Shown here: positions 23,152 through 33,008 of the stretch, in pieces
Layout of the letters: each line of letters starts with the position of its first letter
How positions within the stretch are numbered: the stretch's first letter is position 1
Assembly (NCBI GenBank): GCA_021234155.1
Contig: JAJEKV010000035.1
Location: forward strand, 2,358,001 to 2,422,000
Length of the DNA: 64,000 nucleotides
Direction: 5' to 3'
Source of the DNA: Isoetes taiwanensis
Lineage: Eukaryota > Streptophyta > Lycopodiopsida > Isoetales > Isoetaceae
The notes under the pieces: model-generated
Told to the model about the DNA's origin: nothing
The model's input: the letters and a program-made list of their open reading frames with translations, nothing else
Databases searched by the model: none
Translations under genes and position numbers: made by a program

Positions 23152-23692
23152 GGGTTTTTTTGAGATTAAAAAAGGGCCTTCAAAACATGCCAACTAAGCC
23201 AAATGAAGATAAATGAACTACCAATCAGAAATCAGAGCCTGACTGGTCCAGTCAGCAAAACTGTTATAACTAACTCACTGGATCACATTTTCTAACATAA
23301 CTGTTGATAGAATAGTCCAAATGATCTCTCGTTTAGTGCAATAGATAGATCTCGTTGAGATCTTTCCAACCTTAGGTGCTTTTCACATATTTTAACCACT
23401 TATGATTGTCAAAACTCCAAAAAATATGGTTTTTACCATTTTTTACTATCCTACTAAGCTAAAAGATATGCAAACCACCCCAAGGTTGGAAAGATCTTAA
23501 TGAGATCTATCTATTGCACCAAACAAAAGCTCATTTGGACGTTTCTATCAACACTTATGCTAGAAAATGTGATCCAATGAGTTAGTTATAACTGTTTTGC
23601 TGACTAGATTACCAGTTCTTTTTTCTGATTGGTAGTTCATATAGCTTAGTCAGCAGTTCTTAGAAGGCCCTTTTATGATCTCAAAAAATCCC
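23152..23692. mobile_element. foldback MITE with arms of about 230 bp, TA target duplication
   Basis: The left end GGGTTTTTTTGAGATTAAAA is mirrored by the right end (ATGATCTCAAAAAATCCC). The two halves remain complementary, with indels, almost to the centre: GGTTGGAAAGATCTTAATGA on the right pairs with the left-arm stretch around 23355-23375, and both arms carry the ATGTGATCCA / TGGATCACAT and AGTTATAACTGTTTTGCTGA words in opposite orientation. TA flanks both ends (23150-23151 and 23693-23694), as for Tc1/mariner-derived MITEs. A transcript would fold into one long hairpin. Confidence 0.85.
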
Positions 23693-24159
23693 TAATGGCT
23701 ACGGGGTGGAGGTCTCTCTTTTTTTTTTCCAGTTAGTGTCATACGTGTTTATTCCAGTTCGACTATGGCTAACGGGATGCATTTGTGAATACAACAATCA
23801 GGTCTTCAGGCTTAGCGAGAAGGGCAATGGATTATTGCATTTTTGGAGCTGTGCAACATGATATCTCTTCTTCCATGCACTCTTATGAATATGGCGGTTA
23901 ATCTGGAGCTCAATTGCACAGAGTTGGATTGTTCATGATACTAAAGACCTCAACAGAGTAAGTCTTCTAACAATTTGAGTAACAAGAACTCATAAAGGTC
24001 TTTTCATAAAAATTGCATTGTATTCTTAATTAACTTTGTACTTCTTCTAAGAACGTCTTATTTGCTAGCTCTGGGTTTCGTCTTCACTGAACATGATGAT
24101 TTATGTTTGATCTGCAGCCATCCTATCCTATATTATAATGTTATACGGTAATTCCTGGA
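23693..24159. other. non-coding stretch
   Basis: No recognisable gene; AT-rich flank between the foldback MITE and a local duplication. Confidence 0.4.
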
Positions 24160-24480
24160 AACAAACTTCATCTGCAACGGTAAATCTAATTTGCATATTG
24201 TTTTGTGAATTATTTTTAAGCCTTCAATTCTGACCATACTGCTTAGTCCTTTTCTACTTCTAGAGTGCTATCCTTATAAGAACCCTCTTCGTGTTTGTTG
24301 TTGGGCTAGCATTTCCATTTCGATGTGCTTCATTCTCTCCTTTATGCTCCAATGTCCTTTTTCGACTCAACCCAGCATTCTCTATTGCATGCTACAATGT
24401 CCTTTTTTTACTCAATGCCAACTGGTCAGATTTTAAGCAGGGTAGGAAAGCTGGACCATTGTATATATTTACTGTTGCAA
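24160..24480 (+). repeat. 320-bp duplication, copy 1 (partner 26828-27158)
   Basis: Nearly identical to 26828-27158, including CATCTGCAACGGTAAATCTA at the start and GGACCATTGTATATATTTAC at the end. Copy 2 has small insertions (for example GTGACACAAA). The copies lie about 2.67 kb apart in direct orientation. Confidence 0.9.
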
Positions 24481-24760
24481 GAGAATGATATTGGCAGATG
24501 AAGGAAACTAGAGGAGAGGAGATGGGATCATTCTTTTACTAGGGAGGTTTTGCCATATGAGCAGAGTCTGCTAGGCTTTTGTTTCTGGGTGGCTGTTGGA
24601 GTCGGATTCGGAATATCGATAAAGAACAATTACAGATTTTGATGGCATATCGAGGAAACTTACATTCCTTTGAGCTTCACAGGATCAAAAGCCCTTCTAG
24701 AGTACATAATATCTCAAAAGCTGGCATGGCAGACCTTTCCTTTTACATTCCAGAGCAAGC

Positions 24761-24880
24761 TACACAACAGGTATGCTTCTCCATGATCCAGATGCTGCAA
24801 GAACTTTTATGGATCCAGCTCTGTTAGATGGTCGTCCTGTAAATTGTAACCTAGCTTCTGTTGATGGTATGCATCATTTT
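24761..24880 (+). pseudogene. RRM (RNA-recognition motif) fragment
   Basis: From about 24773 the frame reads LLHDPDAARTFMDPALLDGR and then PVNCNLASV. This is the C-terminal half of a plant RRM of the RBM24/38-like type, where a FxDPxxA helix is followed by PxxIDGRRxNCNLAS. The RNP1 motif (GYGFVTF) expected just upstream is replaced by poorly matching sequence at a CAACAG|GT position, so the fragment probably starts at an old exon border. Upstream at 24579-24770 a different open frame (LSFYIPEQATQQ at its end) could be a neighbouring exon of another gene; I do not recognise it. This is gene debris, not a functional RNA-binding protein. Confidence 0.5.
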
Positions 24881-24899
24881 GAGGTTTGCCATGCAGCTC

Positions 24900-25562
24900 T
24901 AAAGAGGATTTTACAAGTCAGTACAAAATTCTTTACTGGTAATATTCACAACATGTTGCACGCTGAAAGTTATTATATGTGCATCTTATATCCTATAGCT
25001 AGCCCCTTCATAATATGATCCAGGATTTTTCACTCAATCCCTTATGTTCAAAAACCTGAATCGTGCACTGCAATGCTTACAGAATGCAAGATTGTAGATA
25101 AGATGTTATCTTTAAGTGGTCAGCTGGGGAAAAAGAGTCATACTGTTTATTGTTTTCAGGGCAATCCATTGTTTGTGCTAAGCGAGGCCAGATTTATTGT
25201 TGTCCAGATAATCCTCGGTTGCTATAACTGAGGCTGTGCAATCAATGCATTTCGAACCGGCTGGGGTCACTGGATATTTGCTGCAGTTTTTAGAGTAGGT
25301 TCTCTGTTTAGCTTTCTTCATGAGGTGTCAAGGCATACTGATCTCTAGGACTTTGCACCTTCAGCTATGGCCGATATTTAGCGATTTTAAGTGGTGAAAT
25401 TACGTTGTGACCCAAGCTGAGTTAAGGGACAGGTATGCCCTTTGTAGATTTTGTAACAACAGAAACTCGAAGACAAATTGTTGAAGAATGGCTGCACACA
25501 TAGTGGGCTTTCATTTAATGTTCACTGATTCTGAGCCAATGCACTGACCCAACGAAATTATC
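24900..25562. other. non-coding stretch
   Basis: No recognisable gene beyond the RRM fragment. Confidence 0.35.
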
Positions 25563-26306
25563 ATTCTAGAATGGGGCTCGCATGAAACCAACAAACCGCC
25601 CAATAGGCTTCTCATTTATCTCAGCAGATTTTCTACAATGGTGGATAGTGGGTAGCCGCACACATGCGAACTACCCACGAAAAATAAAGGGAAAATCCAA
25701 TTATATCATTTGGACCCCAAAAAATACAATGCTAATAGATGTTTGGCTGGTGTACCTGCCGAAAGCTTATCACCAGGATTAAAAAACCCCGCCCTTTCGG
25801 GTTTTCGAGGAAAAACCCTAGTGATAAGCCTTCGGCAAGGGGCTTGGACAAACGTAAGGCATAGAAATCGCTCCCAACACCCACGCATGGAGAAGTCGAA
25901 ACAGATGCCGCTCGCCAACCTGTACCTGCACATCACCAACACAAAAAACGAGACAAAACAAACCTCCCAGAGTGGAGGGGCTGATCACGCGTGCCACGCG
26001 ACAAAAACAAAAACCTCTTCAAATAGAGGTGCTGGTCACGCGTGCCAGGCGACAAATACAATAAACAAAGAAGGGGAGGGTGGGTTCAAAGAGAATAAGG
26101 TGCTGGCTGAGAGAAGAGGAAGCTACCGATGAGACGTTGATGCGAGAACCGCCGCCTAAAAATAACTTAACTCCCAACCAGAAAGGGCATGCGCCGCATG
26201 CATGCATGCAAGACATGCATGCTCGCCCCATTCTAGAATGTCGATCCGATGTCTCGGATTGATGGGATTCTAGAATGGGGCTCGCATGAAACTAACAAAC
26301 CGCCCG
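25563..26306. repeat. unit flanked by TTCTAGAATGGGGCTCGCAT repeats
   Basis: The roughly 39-bp sequence starting ATTCTAGAATGGGGCTCGCA and running through ACAAACCGCCC occurs at 25563-25601 and 26268-26306. Next to the second copy the same word is inverted (CCCCATTCTAGAAT at 26227-26240), giving an inverted pair around 26227-26280. The unit between contains a strong hairpin at 25758-25836. Confidence 0.6.
25758..25836. repeat. inverted repeat (hairpin), 16-bp outer stem
   Basis: GCCGAAAGCTTATCAC (25758-25773) pairs with GTGATAAGCCTTCGGC (25821-25836) with one mismatch. Inside it, AAAACCCC and GGGTTTT words add a second stem. Partial complementarity continues outside (GTTTGGCT against CTTGGACAAAC). 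The whole resembles a small foldback element. Confidence 0.7.
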
Positions 26307-26580
26307 AATACCAGAGAACTTCGTTAACAAACTGGAATCGAGGACGAAGGTCACAGGATGGAGGCTAAAGAAGAGCCAAGACCGAGAAAGGACATGCCAC
26401 AGCATGAAAGAAACGCCAAATTGGCCAAACCAGGCAGGAAGAAGCCCCTCCCCTGCCTGGAAACAATTCAAAGAGAATAAGGTACTGCTGAGAGAAGAGG
26501 AAGCGCCGATGAGACGTTGATGCAGAACCGCGCCTAAAATAGCGAACTCCCAACCAGAAAGGGCATGCGCCGCATGCGTT
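26075..26580 (+). repeat. pair of about 110-bp direct repeats
   Basis: 26080-26195 and 26466-26577 share TTCAAAGAGAATAAGGT, GAGAGAAGAGGAAG, CGATGAGACGTTGATG and CAACCAGAAAGGGCATGCGC. The first copy is followed by a GCATGCATGC run. Confidence 0.8.
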
Positions 26581-26827
26581 TGCTATGTTTGCCGGATTTG
26601 CTGCCTTTGGCTTTGATCTCTGAGTCTCCCTGCTCTAGCTTTTCTAACTGCATTTGAATTCAAAGGGAGATTGAGAGAGGTCTTTGTCAAATGTATTCTA
26701 TTGTCTTTGTCTATACAATTAATCATTGTAAAGTGTGTGCAGAGATGACACAAGGAACACAGTTTGTCTGTCAAATCTATTCTAACAAGCTGTTGTATTG
26801 AAAGTGAGAGTCTCACTATTAAAAAAG

Positions 26828-27158
26828 AACAAACTGCATCTGCAACGGTAAATCTAATTTGCATATTGTTTTGTGAATCATTTTTAAGCCTTCAATTCTG
26901 ACCATACTGCTTAGTCCTTTTCTACTTCTAGAGTGCTATCCTTATAAGAACCCTCTTCGTGTTTGTTGTTGGGCTAGCAGTGACACAAAAATTCCATTTC
27001 GATATGCTTCATTCTCTCTTTTACGCTCCAATGTTCTTTTTCGACTCAACCCAGCATTCTCTATTGCATGCTACAATGTCCCTTTTTTACTCAATGCCAG
27101 CTGGTCAGATTTTAAGCAGGATAGGAAAGCTGGACCATTGTATATATTTACTGTTGCA
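26828..27158 (+). repeat. 320-bp duplication, copy 2
   Basis: Second copy of 24160-24480; see that entry. The duplicated pair brackets the RRM fragment and the 25.5-26.6 kb repeat unit, so the whole interval may have moved or expanded as one block. Confidence 0.9.
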
Positions 27159-28399
27159 TTAATATATGCTAATTCTTATAGTTGTCCAGGCTTCCATGCT
27201 TAGTTGTAGTAAAAATTCCACTAACATTCTTCAATGCCATGTCTCTGAGACATAATTTAATGTTGAGATTCCATTAACGTTCTTCTATGCCATGTATCCA
27301 AAGCCTTAAACAAAAAGAACTTAGTTTTTCATAAATTCAACATGGGATATATATATTAAGAAAATCCATTAAAAGACCATCTTTCATATATTGCAATGTT
27401 ACATATTTAATTGGCAAGAGTCACAAAATGGCAAGAATTACAAACAAGTGTCTCATTATTTATTTGCGCACACAATTAAAACAATTAAAACGTCATTATT
27501 TTTAAAGGTAGCTCTAATTAAAGGTGCAAAATACTTATAGAGGTAGCTATAGATAAAGGAGTAACACACAATAAACAAATTGTGTAAGAGCACACAGAAT
27601 AATGCAATGCCTTCAAAAGGTTACGTGGTGGTGTTCACAACACATCCATAGCCACAACACACATCTACATAACACAACACATCCATAGCCACAACACACA
27701 TCCATATTCATATACAAGCAACAAGATATCATAACTACAACAACATATTCATATTCATATACAAGCAACAACTGAGGGTGACTTAATGAGATTTTATACA
27801 CAACATCAACAACTCATAGACATGACCACTTGCAATCTACAGGTTTGCAAAATTATTCAATGGCCTAGAAGTTATTGTATGCGAATGCAAAGTTTCAATG
27901 GTCTAGAAGTTATTGTAGGCAAATGCACACGTTCCAGGTTCCTAACACTTACAAGTTTCAAATTATGCCCAGCAACACTGGGCACCATTAATAGTAATAA
28001 TTAAAAGTATACTAACGAAGTGTTGGACTTGCAGGCCAATAAGAGAGTCTAGTGGCAGAAGGGTCACACTGCGAAGACTTGCAACACATGTTTTGTCATA
28101 CTGTGTTGCAAGGAGACCAAATGGAACCTTAATTAGAAAAATTTTTGAATTATGATTAATGATAATGGTGCAAACCATAAAATTTTGTGAATAATAGATG
28201 ATAAAGTAGGAGGGTGAGAGATCACCTTACTATAGTATGTTATGGAACAAGTGAGGTGATTATGAAATTTAAACTTGAATATTACCTTGGGGTAATTGTG
28301 TATAAAGTTGAATGCATGTAATGTGTTGCAAGGTTCATGCAGGCTTCCAAGGAGGGGAGACACGTGATGCTGAGGACAACATCAATTCAAGGTGGAAAG
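27159..28399. other. AT-rich non-coding stretch with a short CA-rich repeat
   Basis: No gene recognised. ACAACACACATCCATA-like units repeat irregularly at 27630-27780. A Helitron-like hairpin, GCCCAGCAACACTGGGC, lies at 27967-27983, followed by ACCATTAATAGT, where the expected CTAG reads ATAG. It is a possible degenerate terminus. Confidence 0.4.
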
Positions 28400-29935
28400 A
28401 TTGTGACGTTCCAGCATAACATACGATCCGAATACGTATATTATACTGCCACGTCACGTGTACATGTCACCATGACAAGTACTTGAGAGCCGTAAAGAGT
28501 TGCGCCTACGGGGCAACCTCGTATGTTGCACATGTATATCAAATATATGCAATTAAACCCCTTTGCCAAATGGCAAAGCCCCATTGGTCCCTTCTATCCC
28601 ACACCCAAAAGTTCATGTAAAAGGAACAAAAGGAAAAACCCTAAACCCTAAACCCTTTCCAGTTTCGCATTTTGGCTTCCTTGAGCCATTCCGGCCAAGC
28701 CAAACTGCTGTTCCGCATTGCCAGGCGCTGCCGAGCCGCATTTGCACAACAATTCTCTAAGGAGCAGTTGTCTTCAGCAAGAACGAAGGCATGGATGTGA
28801 TTCAGGAAGCCGGAGCAAGACAGGGATCAGGTAACCTGCAATTCCATTGTGCAAAGCCGACTCTTAACCTGGCAATGAGCTAGGATAGTATGTTAGATTA
28901 GTCTTAGCAGCCTTGTAGATCCTAAGATCACCAGCCTTAACGAATGAACCTAACCATGTATGTTTAGGTAGATAGATTAGATATTATTCAGTATCTCAGT
29001 TCTCGTATGATGATGTTGTTTCATTCTATGCTCTCCCATGTATGTGGGAAGGGGGGTACAGGCCCTGAAACCTTCAGTAGCAGATGATCCTAGATAACCT
29101 CATTAATTCCCAATTAATGCGGCCCGTGTACAAGAGCCCGCCTGGTTGTGAGTGGCGGGGCTAGACCGGTGGAATAAGGGGGACTTGTCCCATCACTGAT
29201 TGATCCCTCTGGTGTGTAAAGCCTACCAGATATCTTAGCGGGCTAGGCTTAATGGTTTGCCACTGCGGGTGGGCAAGGCATAAGCTCGACACCTCTTGGG
29301 TGATGCATCACCTTCAATGAGGTTTAAGTTGAATACGGGCAGTGGCCCTCTAGCCGCCTATGATGGGCATGCATGCCTTTGGAGGGGGTGACTCTCCTCC
29401 TGCCTCATTGGGACTGGGGAGATGCAACCCAGCAGTAGCCCCTTTGGCTACGTACCCGACAGGCTACGGTCCAATCCCTAAACTCTTCAATCTACTCTGC
29501 AAAGTGTGCACGGGAGGGGCGGATGGAGCAAACTACCCAACAGCCATGTCCCTATGCCAGCCCAATCCACTCTTATGAACTCTATCTGCAATGACTTCTG
29601 GAGACCTAAGCCGTCAGTCCATACCCTGGAGTCTAAGCCTTGGGTAGGATCTTCCATGTGACGATGATATTGTTGATGTGTTTATACATGTATGCTATGG
29701 TATAGTCATCCTTCGAGGTGACTCTGTTTACATTTGATGTCATGTGCTTATGTTTACTCACGCTTCCGCAGCTAAGAAGGTCCCGAGGGAAGACGGGACA
29801 AATGATCCATCCATTCTTCCTCATCGATCCATTGCTAAAGGGTTGGTGTCAGGTGGATGGCCTCTATCAGCTTGGCTGCCAGGGGGATGAGCTCCGCCTT
29901 CCAATACGATGAGAGCATCATAGAAGTAGGGGACG
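28400..29935. other. GC-richer stretch, unclassified
   Basis: No protein family recognised. It contains a short telomere-like motif, AAACCCTAAACCCTAAACCC, at 28636-28655 (telo-box style, as found in promoters of translation genes, or a mini interstitial telomere), and a CACGTG word near 28457. The region from 28800 to 29900 differs in composition from its neighbours and may belong to an unrecognised retroelement. Confidence 0.35.
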
Positions 29936-29939
29936 TCAC

Positions 29940-30462
29940 AATGCCACCTAGATCAAACATGCCAAGGTGGTCCAAACATGCCAAGTTGGCCCAAACATGC
30001 CATGCGGGCTCCAACATGCCACCTAGGCTCCAACATACCAAGGTGTCTCACACATGCATCAGAGGCTCCAACATGCCACCTAGGCTCTAACATGCCAAGG
30101 TGTCTCAAACATGACATCTCGGCTCAAACATGCCAAGGTGGCTCAAACATGCCACACGGGCTCCAACATGCCACCTAGGCTCCAACATACCAAGCTGGCT
30201 CAAACACGTGGGCTCTAACATGCCACCATTCTTTAGCATGCCAAGGTGGCTCAAACATGCCACATGGGCTCCAACATGCCACCTAGGCTCCATCATACCA
30301 AGATGGCTCAAACATGCCACCTAGGCTCTAACATGCCAAGGTGGCTCAAATACGCCACGCAGGTTCCAACATGCCACCTAGGCTCCAACATGCCACCTAG
30401 GCTCAAACATGCAAAGGTGGATCAAACAATCCACGCGCGCTCCAAGATGCCACCTAGGCATT
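29940..30462 (+). repeat. 19-bp minisatellite (alternating half-units)
   Basis: Alternating 19-bp units of the form CATGCCACCTAGGCTCCAA and CATGCCAAGGTGGCTCAAA repeat about 27 times with variants. Because three units make 57 bases, the array is open as a 19-residue protein repeat (for example MPRWLKHATRAPTCHLGSN), but this is a by-product of the period. A copy in the opposite orientation lies at 45190-45660. Confidence 0.9.
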
Positions 30463-30524
30463 TTAGGCAAATAAATCATAGATAACATGAAATATTTGCT
30501 ACTTGGCAACATGAATTGTTGATT

Positions 30525-30800
30525 TGCTGATATCCTATGTTGATAACATGAATTGTTGATATCCTATGTTGGCAACATGAATTATTGACATCTACATGAA
30601 TTTCACAGGCTTTGTTTTGAATTTCCTATGAGCAACTATAGTCCCAAACTATAGTCACCCATTGTTTTTCACTGCCAACATTCGCACCCATTGTTTTGCA
30701 CTGCCAACATCCCATTTATTTTGCACTACCAACGGCCCATTGTTTTGCACTGCCAACATTAGAAAGTCACCCATTGTTTTGCACTGCGAACATTCGTCTC
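30525..30800 (+). repeat. short tandem repeats (AACATGAATT and CCATTGTTTTGCACTGCCAA units)
   Basis: At 30485-30600 the words GGCAACATGAATTGTTGAT and TGATATCCTATGTT repeat 3-4 times. At 30655-30800 a unit of about 28 bp, CCATTGTTTTGCACTGCCAA plus CATTC, occurs five times with variants. Confidence 0.8.
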
Positions 30801-31154
30801 ACCATCATTTTAAATGGATTAAATGGCTCTACAAGATCTATGACCTCCAAATTTAGAAGACCCATATATATATGATGCATTTCAATGCTATTCACATTAG
30901 TACCAAAAGTTGGATCATTACAATTAGCACACTTGATTTGTTATGCAAAATCATTCCAAATACTATCCTTTCTGCAGAATCCCTCCTTCTTTCCCCACCT
31001 TCCCTCCTCTCCCTCTCCCTCTCCCTCCCCCTCCCCCCTTCTCTAAAACACCTAGATGAAAAGATTGCTTTACATAATGTATACAATTAGCGACGTTTAA
31101 ATTGCAACGTATGTGTATTTAATTCTGTAAATTCATTAACAGGGTTTCAACCTA

Positions 31155-31182
31155 GCCTAGCAACGTTGGGCTTGGTTCTAGT
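31155..31182 (+). mobile_element. Helitron 3' terminus, divergent family
   Basis: The imperfect hairpin GCCTAGCAACGTTGGGC (31155-31171, with G-T pairing) is followed by TTGGTT and CTAG (31178-31181), then T. It has the same architecture as the 1198, 6108 and 10150 ends but a different stem. The Helitron body would lie to the left and could include the minisatellites. Confidence 0.6.
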
Positions 31183-31406
31183 GTTTGTAGAATTTAAAGT
31201 TTGTTAAAAGTAACCAATAAAATAATATAAGACCTTAAAATAGTTTAAGCTTCTTTATTTCCCCCTTCATTTTTAGCTACATCTTTTCCTCTAAATTTAT
31301 GTGAACTCTCAATGGTTCGACATGCACCAAAAACCCTTATTTTTTTAAATAAACATTTTTTTTACTAATTAAAAACTCGTAAAAACAAGCTCCCAACATA
31401 ATTGTT

Positions 31407-31634
31407 CTAATACATCCTCCGCAACCCACGATTAATGGGAAAAGCATGGATATAAGAAATCGCAACCAAGCTTGCATAGTTGTAGAACTCTGTGGACAGG
31501 GGCATTAATGCAATTAACTTACAATCAGTATCTAAAGGGGCAGGCTTGCCTAACTCAAGGTCAACTATCAGCTTACCAATTACTGCGAGGCTAATTTCAG
31601 AAAAACTCTTGAATCCATGCTCTAAAGTTTCCAA
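31407..31634 (-). other. open frame of 75 codons, unassigned
   Basis: The minus-strand frame runs from about 31634 to a stop at 31407 and reads naturally, with segments such as SLAVIGKLIVDLELGKPAPL and DTDCKLIALMPLSTEFYNYA. The amino-acid mix is protein-like, but I cannot name a family. It could be a terminal exon of an unknown gene or gene debris next to the Helitron end. It is downstream of the hevein-like gene on the same strand, about 360 bp from its stop. Confidence 0.25.
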
Positions 31635-31994
31635 TCCACATGATATATGCTTGGTTTAGAATTAAGTAAAAAATTCTGAAATTCAACTTGAATTTGTTTG
31701 GAGGGGATGATCTGCAAAGGAGAAAAATACAATAGACTCTCAAGAAGATGTTGTATTATATTGTAGGTTTTATATAGGGCTTTTGGCAAGATACAGGGCT
31801 ATTGATCTATTTATTAATTTATTTTCTTCATCTCTTTGAAATAACACTTGTGTTATGTAGCTGAACTTGTAGGTTACAATGTATTTGTATAATTTGCACC
31901 TGAAGTTGATTGAAAAAAAACGAAGAAAGATTTGGGGTAACATCAAGAAGAATGGGTTCAACAACTTCATCATCCAATATCTAGCCACATCATT

Positions 31995-32615
31995 CTATAC
32001 TTTGTCTTTGTACAAGACTAGGATGGTCACAAAGCAAGTCCAAAGACAACACAACTTTAATGATGACGATGACGATTGCAATGGCGATGGTTGTGGTAGT
32101 GATATTGATGAAGAAGAAGGAGAGGGAGAGGGAGAAGGCAAAGGCAAAGGCAAAGGCGAAGGAGATGGAGATGGAGATGGAGATGGAGATGGAGATGGAG
32201 ATGGAGATGGAGATGGAGATGGAGATGGAGATGGAGATGGAGATGGAGATGGTGCAATAGTATTGTTGTTACTTCCTCTACATTGGCTCTGACATCCATT
32301 ACCACAATAAGCCAAAGTAGTCCCACAATATTCGTACTCGCTGCAACATTCATTATTCATACAAAGGGCACCACATCCTCCAGTTGTGTTGGTAGTAGCA
32401 GTACTATTGCACTGGCTCTGGCATCCATCACCGCAATATTCAGAAGTGGTGCCACAATAGCCATATTGGCTGCAACATTGATTAGCATCACAAAGAGTGC
32501 CTCCAACTGCTTTACCACAATCTTGTGCTTTGGTGGCTGATAGCCCCAAGCATGCCAATAGCAGAAGGACACTTGAAATGCTGGACATGCTCTGAAATGT
32601 TGAAATCTTGGACAT
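31995..32615 (-). CDS. hevein-like chitin-binding protein with two ChtBD1 domains and a Ser-Pro tail
   Basis: A single open frame of 206 codons. The upstream in-frame extension has no ATG, so the start is the ATG at 32615; a second ATG at 32588 gives an equally good signal peptide ([18 protein letters not shown], cleavage near the AQ). Hevein domain 1 ([20 protein letters not shown] to the SQC) has all eight cysteines and the aromatic YGYCG chitin-binding site. Domain 2 ([20 protein letters not shown] onward) also has eight cysteines, but only three residues separate the first two instead of about eight. Then follow an Asn-rich link, a run of about 17 Ser-Pro pairs encoded by a GGAGAT/ATCTCC hexamer microsatellite, a Ser-rich part and a hydrophobic end ([12 protein letters not shown]) that could be a GPI-type signal or a membrane anchor. 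Such secreted proteins bind chitin in defence or development; the tail suggests hydroxyproline-rich, cell-wall anchoring. A TATA-like TGTATAATAG lies at 32690-32699 (minus strand). Confidence 0.88.
   Translation of the reverse strand: MSKISTFQSMSSISSVLLLLACLGLSATKAQDCGKAVGGTLCDANQCCSQYGYCGTTSEYCGDGCQSQCNSTATTNTTGGCGALCMNNECCSEYEYCGTTLAYCGNGCQSQCRGSNNNTIAPSPSPSPSPSPSPSPSPSPSPSPSPSPSPSPSPLPLPLPSPSPSPSSSSISLPQPSPLQSSSSSLKLCCLWTCFVTILVLYKDKV
32160..32252. repeat. GGAGAT hexamer microsatellite inside the hevein-like gene
   Basis: About 15 perfect copies of GGAGAT on the plus strand, preceded by GGAGAG and GGCAAA variants (32118-32160). On the minus strand it codes for Ser-Pro dipeptides, so length changes would alter the tail by whole dipeptides without frameshift. 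Confidence 0.95.
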
Positions 32616-32689
32616 ACTTTTGGTGATATTGAAATGAAGAACCAAACTTAGGGCTTTAATACTAAGAATACATGAGTGGACAACTAAGC

Positions 32690-32699
32690 TCTATTATAC
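32690..32699 (-). promoter_or_regulatory. TATA-like box of the hevein-like gene
   Basis: TGTATAATAG on the minus strand lies about 75 bp upstream of the chosen ATG. The LINE insertion at 32942 begins only about 240 bp farther upstream, so most of the distal promoter has been pushed 6.3 kb away. Confidence 0.4.
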
Positions 32700-33008
32700 A
32701 TGGTGGACAAGATCCCTCTGACCTTAGAAGACATCTATGTACACCAAAAAACTTGAAGAGGGAACTTCCCATTCATCACCGATAGAAAATGGGAATTTTA
32801 TGTTCTTTCAATGCTACTACGTGCAGGAATAATGTGAGAACATGGTGATAAGTACTTAGTAGTTTGCTTCCAATTTTCTCTTCGTAAAGGCTTTGACAAA
32901 CTAAATCAAATCTCCTCACCTTCAAAAATATCTTGTCTTATAAAAAAATTGAGATCGATGGCGGCGGAACCAAGGCGGCGGACTCAGGCGCTGATCTGAG
33001 CGGATCTG

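Noticed and set aside
29940-30485. Array considered as a CRISPR-like repeat
   Set aside because: Units are contiguous 19-bp tandem copies without unique spacers, in a plant nuclear context.
32060-32292. Plus-strand frames of Glu-Met or Gly-Asp repeats across the GGAGAT microsatellite
   Set aside because: Shadows of the minus-strand hevein-like gene's Ser-Pro tail.
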